Source: Euryarchaeota archaeon UBA439
Lineage (GTDB): Archaea > Thermoplasmatota > Poseidoniia > Poseidoniales > Thalassarchaeaceae
Reading direction: 5' to 3'
Assembly: GCA_002497245.1 (NCBI GenBank)
Contig: DANB01000027.1
Location: 77,222-107,821 of the forward strand
DNA: 30,600 nt
Shown here: positions 1 to 7,280 of the stretch, piece by piece
Position numbering within the stretch: the first letter of the stretch is position 1
How the letters are laid out: every line of letters starts with the position of its first letter
Position numbers and translations under genes: made by a program
Notes under the pieces: generated by a model
The model's database searches: none
The model's input: the letters and a program-made list of their open reading frames with translations, nothing else
Told to the model about the DNA's origin: nothing

Positions 1-1
1 T

Positions 2-2614
2 GGAATGCCTGCTGAAAATGCTGCTAAGAAGGAGGGAGGCCATCCTCATGATGTAACAGAGAGAAATATTGCTATGATACGTAAAGATCAGGAAAGAATG
101 GGCTATTCTTATGACTGGAATCGTACATTTGCTACTTCTACACCTGAATATTATCGTTGGAATCAAGAAATTTTCATTAAATTCTATGAGGCTGGCCTTG
201 TAGAAAGACGATTCGCACCTGTAAATTGGTGTGTTGATTGTGATACAGTACTTGCAAATGAACAAGTAAAAAATAATCGTTGTTGGAGATGTGGTTTAGA
301 AGTCATTCAGAAAGATATGGCGCAATGGTTTCTTCGAATGACTGAATATGCTGACGAATTATTAGATGAACTGGAAAATATAGACTTTCCCGAGAACGTG
401 AAAGCCATGCAGCGTAATTGGATTGGCAGATCGCAAGGTGCACATATCGACTTCCCAGTATTTGGAGACGACTCTGTAATTGGCGCGTTTACAACTAGGC
501 CCGATACTATTTTCGGCGTCACTTTTGTAACTCTCTCTCCCGAACATCCTCTTTGCGAGTCACTTGTTTCAGGTACTGAATATGAAGAAGATTGGCGCAA
601 TCTTCGTGATGAATGTGCTAAAATGTCAGAATTTGAAAGAATTAATATGCTCAAAGAAAAGAAAGGAGTTCCTCTTGGTAGATTTGCAATTAACCCATTA
701 AATGGAGAAAAAGTTCCTATTTATGCAGGAAATTTTGTTGTGGCTAGTTATGGTACTGGCGCTGTAATGGCCGTTCCAGGGCATGATCAAAGAGATTATG
801 ATTTTGCTAAGAAATATAACTTACCTATCAAACCAGTTCTTTCTCCTAGCCTCGATGAGGAAGCAATTGAACAAAATCCTGTTTTTGATTCTCTTGGATA
901 TATGAAAAACTCTTCACGTGATGGATTTGATGGATTATTTGGAAATGAAGCAAAGGCTCAGGTGATTAATGTCCTTGAATCGGAAGGTTCAGGATATGGA
1001 ACAGTACAATACAGACTCAAAGACTGGTTACTAAGCCGACAAAGATTCTGGGGTACGCCAATACCAATGTTACATTGTGAAAGCTGTGGAGTAGTTCCAG
1101 TCCCTACTTCTGATTTACCTGTTAAGTTGCCCTTGAATATTAAGTTTAGTTGGGATGAGAGCGGTAATCCTCTAGCAACAAATAATGATTTCCTTAATGT
1201 AAAATGCCCTAAGTGTGGAGAATCAGCAAAGCGTGAAACAGATACTATGGATACATTTTATGATTCATCTTGGTATTTCTTCAGATATGCGGATTCAGGC
1301 AATAAGAGTAATTCATTTGATAAAGAAATAGCCGATTATTGGATGAAAGATGGTGTAGACTTGTATATCGGAGGAATTGAACATGCAGTCATGCATCTCC
1401 TTTATGCTCGATTTTTCACTAAAGCTATGCGAGATCTTGGAATGAACAGTATTGGCGAACCATTCGGTCAATTAGTTTGCCAAGGAATGTTAAATGCTCC
1501 AGCACCATTTTGTAACGAATGTAATATTGAATTTCATGTCGATAGAAATGGAGACAAATGTCCTACATGCGATTCTTTACTTGTAAATAGACAGGCAAAG
1601 ATGAGTAAATCTCTAGGAAACACCGTTAGTCCTGGGGCTATGGTCGAAGAATATGGTGCAGACACGGTCAGATTATTCATACTGTACGGAGCAAATCCGG
1701 AGGCAGGAATGGACTGGTCTGATAATGCTATAATCTCAAATCATAAGCAAATGCAATCAATTATTGATGCATTCAAATCTTCAAGATCATTTACAGATGC
1801 ATCTAATATAATTGACTCTTGGTTATTATCTAAAATGAGAATAAACCATGCGAAGTGGAAATCAGCAATGGAAAAAGTCAGTCTCAGAGAGGGTGTCATG
1901 ATCAGTCATTTTGAGATGTTATCTGATTGGCAGTGGTATCGGAGAAGAGGCGGTTCTGATAGGAAAACAGCGGAAATTTTCTTCAGACATTGGATTCCAA
2001 TGATGGCACCAGCTACTCCGCACATAGCAGAAGAATTTTGGTTAGAACTTGGCGGCCAAGGAATGGTGAGTGAATATATTATCGAAGAAGTTAGTAAACT
2101 TGAAGATGATATAATTCATATTGCAAAAGAGGAATATCTTAGAGATTTAATTGATAGTTCTAGGAATGTAAAAGGATTAGCAAGTAGGCATTCAGAGGGC
2201 ATTCTCTCTAAGTGTATAATTCAAACATCTCCTAAATGGAAGAATGATATTGCCATTAGTGCTCTTTCTTTATCCGCCGAGAATTTTGATTTTAAGAAAA
2301 ATGGAATGAATTATCTTAAATCATTAGAAATTTTTGGATTAGAAAAATTACGTGGAGAAGTTATTCAAACTTGGCAATCATTTACTATAGGGAATAAGAA
2401 AATTAGAGGTAAGATAAACACCTGGACAGAAGCCGAAAAATGCTTAATCAATTTAAGATTTAATGAGTCAGAATTTATTAACGATAATGCGGAGTTTATC
2501 GCAAAAGCCCTATCAATCGAATCCGTATTTTCTTATGATGTCGGCGAGGGAGATGATGTTGCAGGTAAAGCTCGAGTCTCTTCACCTCTTAATCCTGGAA
2601 TCGCATTCATTTAG
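2..2614 (+). CDS. leuS: Leucyl-tRNA synthetase, 5'-truncated by the window edge
   Basis: Charges tRNA-Leu with leucine in the cytoplasm. The frame is open from base 2, and the first residues match the GLPAEN block found about 80 residues into bacterial LeuRS, so the HIGH motif lies outside the window. With M at base 5 as residue 1, one sees a zinc module with two CxxC pairs (about 76-97), the bacterial landmark MQRNWIGRS, a CP1 editing domain with TTRPDT and GTGAVMAVPGHDQRDY, ETDTMDTF and KMSKS (532-536). TTRPDT and the CP1 position are bacterial type; archaeal enzymes usually have TLRPET. A CxxC pair set (503/506, 519/522) sits just before KMSKS, where bacterial enzymes carry a leucine-specific insert. 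The tail after about residue 700 lacks the bacterial VNGKVR block and instead resembles archaeal LeuRS tails (EEYLRDLI, then TSPKWK, ending SPLNPGIAFI). Product identity is certain; the chimeric reading is by recalled pattern. Confidence 0.95.
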   Translation, partial: GMPAENAAKKEGGHPHDVTERNIAMIRKDQERMGYSYDWNRTFATSTPEYYRWNQEIFIKFYEAGLVERRFAPVNWCVDCDTVLANEQVKNNRCWRCGLEVIQKDMAQWFLRMTEYADELLDELENIDFPENVKAMQRNWIGRSQGAHIDFPVFGDDSVIGAFTTRPDTIFGVTFVTLSPEHPLCESLVSGTEYEEDWRNLRDECAKMSEFERINMLKEKKGVPLGRFAINPLNGEKVPIYAGNFVVASYGTGAVMAVPGHDQRDYDFAKKYNLPIKPVLSPSLDEEAIEQNPVFDSLGYMKNSSRDGFDGLFGNEAKAQVINVLESEGSGYGTVQYRLKDWLLSRQRFWGTPIPMLHCESCGVVPVPTSDLPVKLPLNIKFSWDESGNPLATNNDFLNVKCPKCGESAKRETDTMDTFYDSSWYFFRYADSGNKSNSFDKEIADYWMKDGVDLYIGGIEHAVMHLLYARFFTKAMRDLGMNSIGEPFGQLVCQGMLNAPAPFCNECNIEFHVDRNGDKCPTCDSLLVNRQAKMSKSLGNTVSPGAMVEEYGADTVRLFILYGANPEAGMDWSDNAIISNHKQMQSIIDAFKSSRSFTDASNIIDSWLLSKMRINHAKWKSAMEKVSLREGVMISHFEMLSDWQWYRRRGGSDRKTAEIFFRHWIPMMAPATPHIAEEFWLELGGQGMVSEYIIEEVSKLEDDIIHIAKEEYLRDLIDSSRNVKGLASRHSEGILSKCIIQTSPKWKNDIAISALSLSAENFDFKKNGMNYLKSLEIFGLEKLRGEVIQTWQSFTIGNKKIRGKINTWTEAEKCLINLRFNESEFINDNAEFIAKALSIESVFSYDVGEGDDVAGKARVSSPLNPGIAFI

Positions 2615-2674
2615 GAGTTAATTTCTCTAATCTTTATCGGTGGGTTCATGTTCCTCTTTCACTTGGGTTGATTA

Positions 2675-3727
2675 TTGAGTGACCGAGAAGAAGGTAAGAA
2701 GAGGCCAAAGCGCCGAAATCGCCGCCGCCGTTCTAATGGAAATAAAACTTCATCAGCAGTAAAGGGTACTGGCGATAATGAAGCAGTTGAGCGTGCTTTA
2801 TCTCGTTTTACTACCGACCCTCCTCCAATGGGTTTTACACAAGATATCGACCCTCCTGCAAAAATTGTCAATATTAATTGGAAGCTGAATGCAGTCCCCA
2901 AATCTGTTCAGGATAGAGCCAGCCCACTAGTTTGTTCACCTGGTGAGTTTGGCTTTCTTCCAGAAGAAAGAGTCGATCAAATTGCCAAAAAAATTGAGAA
3001 GCTAGATATCACTCTAGAACAATCTCTTTCCCTTAGAAGCGCTTTAAATCAAGAAAAAAGTGTTTATTCACATGGAAGGTTAATGAGTCGCGCTAATGAA
3101 TTGAAGAGAAGATATGATTCAGGTGAAAGCGTTTTATCTTTATCGACTAGGTTCGATGCCCCACCTGTTAACGTATTTAGAGCAATTCTAACTGGAAGAG
3201 GCTGGTCGAAAAATAAAATTAAAGAGACTCTTAAGGCACCCAGTAAATTGAATAAAAGAGATAGGGAACAGTTCGAACTTGCAGAATCCGCTGATCGTGT
3301 AAGTTCAGTTAATCAATCAGAAACACAAAATGCTGCTGAAGTTTTTGAAGATATTTTATGCGATTATTTCAGTTCACTCGATGTCAGATTCCGACGTCAG
3401 GAGGAATTACTCGACGAACAAAAAAAATCTGAAGGACGTGCAATAATCACACCAGACCTATTATTATTGGATGATGTTAGAATCAATGGGATTCCTTGTG
3501 CCTGGATAGATGCTAAACATTTTTTTGGAGCAGATCTTAGATTTCCTAGGAAGAAAACCCAGAAACAAGTAGACCGATATGTCAATGAGTATGGCCAAGG
3601 AGCTATTGTTTATCGGCATGGTTTTTGTGAAACATTGAAATTAAAGGGAGCGATTTTATTGGACTCCAGTCCATTGGATTTACAGCCGTTGTCAACATTT
3701 CATGAAACATTATCTGAATCAAAATAG
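2675..3727 (+). CDS. TPD-domain PD-(D/E)XK nuclease, CDIN1 (C15orf41)-like
   Basis: A 350-residue protein. Its C-terminal half carries TPDLLL (D261), then 18 residues on WIDAK (D279, K281), then GAIVYRHGF. This is the pattern of the TPD family, whose human member CDIN1/C15orf41 has TPD, WIESK and a similar VIYWYGF stretch, and which is assigned to the PD-(D/E)XK nuclease fold. Residues about 110-200 look helical and may be the helix-turn-helix region described for the family. The N-terminus has a strongly basic tract (residues 8-20). An in-frame TGA at 2669 forces the TTG start at 2675; the next ATG is residue 52, so the N-terminus is uncertain. It lies 60 bp after leuS on the same strand, and its last 9 bases overlap the end of the opposite-strand pantoate kinase. 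A DNA or RNA cleavage role is inferred from the fold; no substrate can be read from sequence. Confidence 0.75.
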   Translation: MSDREEGKKRPKRRNRRRRSNGNKTSSAVKGTGDNEAVERALSRFTTDPPPMGFTQDIDPPAKIVNINWKLNAVPKSVQDRASPLVCSPGEFGFLPEERVDQIAKKIEKLDITLEQSLSLRSALNQEKSVYSHGRLMSRANELKRRYDSGESVLSLSTRFDAPPVNVFRAILTGRGWSKNKIKETLKAPSKLNKRDREQFELAESADRVSSVNQSETQNAAEVFEDILCDYFSSLDVRFRRQEELLDEQKKSEGRAIITPDLLLLDDVRINGIPCAWIDAKHFFGADLRFPRKKTQKQVDRYVNEYGQGAIVYRHGFCETLKLKGAILLDSSPLDLQPLSTFHETLSESK

Positions 3728-4693
3728 CTTTGCCACATTTGTTTTCACAGTATCAAAACCTGCATCTTGTAAGGAATCAATTAAAGCATTATAATCTAAA
3801 TTATTACTATTTTTTATATTCTTTGGCACAATAACTAAACTTTTACCTAGTAAACATAAAAGTGGTTTTACATTAAGATCTGATTGCATTATTATCTTCT
3901 CAACTTCCTTTAGTAGTTCTAATCTAAGTGAGTCTTGAAGCAGTCCACTTTCATCGACAAAGATTTCTGATCTTTCTAATAGTTCTTCCCAACGATCTTC
4001 ATTCCACTTTCCACTAAGCAGGCACTTCATTTGCTTAATACCGGCGGAACTGATTGACTCCTTCCACATATCATCGTCAATATACGAGGAAGTATGTTTA
4101 CCCGAATCTTCTTTCCACACTAATATCACTTCTATTTTTTTGGTCCAACCTTCTGATGCTCCTGGTCCTCTATTGAGTAAGTCTCCACTAAATGGAGCAC
4201 CTGGAGAAATCCTTCTTTCTACTCCTCCTGCTGCTAGAGCAGTTACATCTCCTAATCCTGTGGAAAACTCTCTTTCTACTCTGTGTGCGATCGAAAATGC
4301 TCTTCTCAAACTTTCTTCATGCGGCTCCCCTAATGCTCTTTGAAGAGCCATAGCCGCAGATATCGCTCCCGAAGCAGACATGCCAAAACCTTGAGATAAT
4401 GGCAACTTTAATTTTACAGCCAAATCCCATGAATATTCTCTAACTCCCGCAATTTCTTCTGATAATAGTTCCAATGTTCGCAAATAAAGATTATTTTTTC
4501 CATTTCCTTCAATGAATTTAATCTCAATATCATATTCACCTTCGACTCCTCTGGCAATAGTTTCTACTCCTCTCTCTAAGCAAAGCCCCGCTCCTAAACT
4601 GCCTTGATTTATGATCTCATCATCATCATCACTAACTGTGAAAACTAGAGTCACATGTGAGCCGCATTCTCCACGCCCCATTACCACAGTCAT
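3719..4693 (-). CDS. Pantoate kinase (GHMP kinase family)
   Basis: Phosphorylates pantoate to 4-phosphopantoate, the first of two archaeal steps that replace bacterial PanC and PanK on the route to coenzyme A. The 324-residue protein has the pantoate-kinase layout: an N-terminal GSHVTL stretch and GSLGAG (31-36), then the GHMP phosphate-binding loop LPLSQGFGMSASGA (97-110), then a GLGD motif and a typical C-terminal domain. The partner enzyme phosphopantothenate synthetase is not in this window. The gene starts with ATG 45 bp after the end of rpo3; an AT-rich tract (about 4709-4740) and a GGATG seven bases before the ATG could give it its own promoter and ribosome binding site. It ends in a 9-bp convergent overlap with the TPD nuclease gene. 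A mevalonate or homoserine kinase is less likely because the start of the protein and the glycine loop follow the pantoate kinase form. Confidence 0.85.
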   Translation of the reverse strand: MTVVMGRGECGSHVTLVFTVSDDDDEIINQGSLGAGLCLERGVETIARGVEGEYDIEIKFIEGNGKNNLYLRTLELLSEEIAGVREYSWDLAVKLKLPLSQGFGMSASGAISAAMALQRALGEPHEESLRRAFSIAHRVEREFSTGLGDVTALAAGGVERRISPGAPFSGDLLNRGPGASEGWTKKIEVILVWKEDSGKHTSSYIDDDMWKESISSAGIKQMKCLLSGKWNEDRWEELLERSEIFVDESGLLQDSLRLELLKEVEKIIMQSDLNVKPLLCLLGKSLVIVPKNIKNSNNLDYNALIDSLQDAGFDTVKTNVAKLF

Positions 4694-4738
4694 GCTATCG
4701 CATCCTGTATCTAACTGAATAAATACTTGTTAATTTAA

Positions 4739-5623
4739 TCAGAGTATAGCCTTAGAATCTTGTTCGATATTATCGAATCTTCCAGCTAATTCTTTGACAG
4801 CCATGTTAAATGCAGTCTTCGGAGTCATCGAGCCATCTGTCTCGAAACTTAGAACGAATTCTCCAGGAATATCTTCCAAAGTTATAGCATCTTTGAAAGC
4901 TCTTGATTCTTCAGTTCCTTCACCAACATGATGTAATTGTGCTTTCAATTCTTGTACCTTATGATAATCTTCTAATTTACCGTCAGCAAAATCTTTTGCT
5001 GTTACTCCTAATTTCAAATCCCATAGAATCTTAGCTTTAGTTTTATTATTAATAACACCCATTTTCCTTGCCTCAAATGTAACTCCACACGCAGGAGACC
5101 ATTTTGCATGATCTCTTCCTCTGCCCATTATTGCTGTTGCATAAAACTCAATCATTTGTCCATTGAATAGTTTTGTAATAGGGATTGATTTGTATAATTC
5201 CGGTATTTCCAAACTTGAATCTCCAAGATAGTTTAGATCTCTCGCAGTAACCATAGTCCCTTCTTTGCTTCCAAAAGCCTTGCAAGTGTAAATCATTGTA
5301 CACATCGGACATCCTCTATCTTCTTCAACAAGCTCTGCACAGTTAGGACATTCGTGTTGGAAGTGGAATTCCTCATGGCGTGTTGGAATAGGAATCATTG
5401 CAAGTCTTTGAGCAATCATTTCATCAGGAAGAGGGCCAGTAGTTTCCCAAACCTGATCCTCTTGTTCTATTGTCCCCATTTCAAAACGTACAGTTTCTAT
5501 AGCCATTTTCGGAGTATCTGAAATCAGACTCCTTCTAATTGAGTTTACCAAAGCTCTATCAGTATCCGCTAATAGAATCTTGATTTTATCATCTGATTCT
5601 TCAATAATTGTAACTTTAACCAT
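4739..5623 (-). CDS. rpo3: DNA-directed RNA polymerase subunit Rpo3 (subunit D)
   Basis: Assembly-platform subunit of archaeal RNA polymerase, equivalent to eukaryotic Rpb3 and one bacterial alpha. The dimerisation part is at the start (ALVNSIRRSLISD, residues 24-36) and end (MTPKTAFNMAVKEL). RLAMIPIPT (73-81) precedes a cysteine loop, C92, C95, C105 and C108, ending TCKAFG. This placement matches the zinc loop of Rpb3. The domain that holds a 4Fe-4S ferredoxin module in some archaeal D subunits has no cysteine set here. GRGRDHAKWSPA is the family signature. The gene follows rps11 by 10 bp with a clear GAGGTG ribosome site six bases before the ATG, so it belongs to the ribosomal operon. In many archaea L18e, L13, S9 and rpoN follow; here pantoate kinase does. 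Confidence 0.95.
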   Translation of the reverse strand: MVKVTIIEESDDKIKILLADTDRALVNSIRRSLISDTPKMAIETVRFEMGTIEQEDQVWETTGPLPDEMIAQRLAMIPIPTRHEEFHFQHECPNCAELVEEDRGCPMCTMIYTCKAFGSKEGTMVTARDLNYLGDSSLEIPELYKSIPITKLFNGQMIEFYATAIMGRGRDHAKWSPACGVTFEARKMGVINNKTKAKILWDLKLGVTAKDFADGKLEDYHKVQELKAQLHHVGEGTEESRAFKDAITLEDIPGEFVLSFETDGSMTPKTAFNMAVKELAGRFDNIEQDSKAIL

Positions 5624-5633
5624 ATTTCACACC

Positions 5634-6017
5634 TCACACTCTTCGGCCACGTCGGCCACCTTTTGCTTTTGTCCCATCTGTTGGAATTGGAGTAACATCT
5701 TCAATACGTGTAATTTGAACACCTGCTCTTGTAAGGGCACGAATTGCTGATGTAGCCCCTGGTGCATTGTGGTTTCTATTTCCACCTGCACCTCTATATT
5801 TCACGATTACTTGATCAAAATCTTTCTCTGCAAGCATTTCTGCAATTCTTTCTGCAGCTCGTGTTGAAGCAAATTGACCTCCTGAGTCACTCCCTCCCTT
5901 AGTCACCATACCGCCAGAAACTTTGCAAATTGTTTCAGCACCTGTCAAATCTGTGGCTGTAATAAGTACATTGTTACTAGTACTAAAGATATGTAAAATC
6001 GCTTTATGTCCCATCAT
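5634..6017 (-). CDS. rps11: 30S ribosomal protein uS11
   Basis: Platform protein of the small ribosomal subunit, 127 residues, the usual archaeal length. Recognised by GGMVTKGGSDSGGQFASTRA, the VKYRGAGGNRNHNAPGATSA block, the VTPIPTDG stretch and the conserved basic end RRGRRV. The start is an ATGA overlap with the uS4 stop codon (tga at 6014-6016, atg at 6015-6017), which points to translational coupling; a second ATG follows at once, and GGAGG lies a few bases upstream. It is the third ribosomal gene of the operon S13-S4-S11-rpo3. Confidence 0.97.
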   Translation of the reverse strand: MMGHKAILHIFSTSNNVLITATDLTGAETICKVSGGMVTKGGSDSGGQFASTRAAERIAEMLAEKDFDQVIVKYRGAGGNRNHNAPGATSAIRALTRAGVQITRIEDVTPIPTDGTKAKGGRRGRRV

Positions 6018-6694
6018 TTTTCCTCCTTAGGAATAGTTTCTTCAATTTTTGGGGCTTCTTCAGCATCTTTCTTGATTTGCTCAACGAAATCTTCAGTAGC
6101 TGCTTTAGGAGCTCCAACTTCTTCAGGCTCCTCATCACTAACCATAGTTAATCTTAGTTTTTCCATTTCAACTCTGAATGGATGATTAGGATCATTGTAA
6201 ACTGAGTTTGAAGAATAATTCAACATTTCTTCTTCTTCCTTCTTAATGTGGTAGCCCGGTACTGTCATACGTTGTTCACCAATTGAAATATGTCCATGAA
6301 CAATCATATTTCTAGCAGCCCTCATAGAGGGGGCCAATCCTCTGTAGTATACTACCGACTGTAACCTTCGAGATAACATATGTTCAACATTTATTTGTAA
6401 AACATCGTCAAGGCTAGCTCCTTCAACCAATAGTCCTTTACGACATAATGAATCAATCATGTCATTCTTTTCCCTAGCAAAGTGCCCTTCTGTTGTATCG
6501 ACTCTTCCAATAAGTTTCATAGCTTGATTCCTATGTCTTCTTAAAGCGGATTTTTCTCTCCAGATTTCTTTCATACCACCAATTTTCTTTAGTCCATATT
6601 TTTCTTTTAACGCATGTTCTTCATCGATACGTGCTTGTTTCCAAGGATGAGTTGGAGTTTGTGTCTTAGATCTTGCAAATTTTGGATCACCCAT
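6014..6694 (-). CDS. rps4: 30S ribosomal protein uS4
   Basis: Primary 16S rRNA-binding protein of the small subunit, 226 residues. The archaeal-type N-terminus (GDPKFARSKTQTPTHPW) is followed by a central RNA-binding part and an S4 domain (LSRRLQSVVYYRGLAPSMRA, then ARNMIVHGHISIGEQRM). The last 40 residues are an acidic and lysine-rich tail after the usual core, longer than in many archaeal S4 proteins and probably flexible. The gene lies 9 bp after rps13, with GAGGTGAG just before its ATG, and overlaps rps11 by 4 bp. Confidence 0.97.
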   Translation of the reverse strand: MGDPKFARSKTQTPTHPWKQARIDEEHALKEKYGLKKIGGMKEIWREKSALRRHRNQAMKLIGRVDTTEGHFAREKNDMIDSLCRKGLLVEGASLDDVLQINVEHMLSRRLQSVVYYRGLAPSMRAARNMIVHGHISIGEQRMTVPGYHIKKEEEEMLNYSSNSVYNDPNHPFRVEMEKLRLTMVSDEEPEEVGAPKAATEDFVEQIKKDAEEAPKIEETIPKEEK

Positions 6695-6703
6695 TCTCTC
6701 ACC

Positions 6704-7168
6704 TCACTTCTTCCTCTGCACACCAAGTGCAGTTCCACTTCTACCATTACTTCTCAATCTCTGACCACGAACTTTGTGGCCACTTCTATGCCTTAGTCCT
6801 CTATATGTTTTCATTCCTGCTAGACGAGAGATATCATCATCTCTAGTCATTCGAACATCCATTGCAACTAGGTGAGCATCTTCATTTGATTCTAAGTCTC
6901 TTTGCCTATTTACTAACCACCAAGGTACATTTGTTGCATACCCATCGATAGTTTCTCTAAGCCTATTCTGCTCATCATCATCGAGATGTCCACCAAGTTT
7001 TGTACCATCGATTTCTGCTAATCTGCAAAGTTGCTGTGAAGTACGTACTCCAATTCCTTTTACAGATGTTAATCCAATAGCTATTGGTTTCAATCCATCT
7101 ATGTCGCTGTCAGCCATTCTGATAATATAGGAGAAGTCATCTCCAATCTCTTGTTTTTCATTACTCAT
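6704..7168 (-). CDS. rps13: 30S ribosomal protein uS13
   Basis: Small-subunit head protein contacting 16S rRNA and the P-site tRNA. The 154-residue protein has the helix-two-turn-helix core (GLTSVKGIGVRTSQQLC), the archaeal insert with VPWWLVNRQRD, and the basic C-terminal tail TYRGLRHRSGHKVRGQRLR. It is the first gene of the operon, with ATG at 7166-7168 and a perfect GGAGG (7177-7181) eight bases upstream, so the start is secure. Confidence 0.97.
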   Translation of the reverse strand: MSNEKQEIGDDFSYIIRMADSDIDGLKPIAIGLTSVKGIGVRTSQQLCRLAEIDGTKLGGHLDDDEQNRLRETIDGYATNVPWWLVNRQRDLESNEDAHLVAMDVRMTRDDDISRLAGMKTYRGLRHRSGHKVRGQRLRSNGRSGTALGVQRKK

Positions 7169-7265
7169 TGTACGGTCCTCCCGTGTTCACTGTTTCCAGT
7201 GGCCTTTACGGCAACCTCGCGACTTACCAACCCTATTTCAACCCACCCGATAGATAAAAAGTAAA
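7169..7265 (-). promoter_or_regulatory. Promoter and structured leader of the S13-S4-S11-rpo3 operon
   Basis: Read on the minus strand, a TATA-like TTTTTATCTA (7251-7260) lies about 85 bases before the rps13 ATG. A start site about 25 bases downstream would leave a leader near 60 nt. The leader holds CACTG-GAAA-CAGTG (7188-7201), a five-pair hairpin with a GNRA-type tetraloop on the RNA, a smaller GCC-GTAAA-GGC, and then the GGAGG ribosome site. The start site is inferred. Confidence 0.55.
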
Positions 7266-7280
7266 AAATTTCTATTTAAT

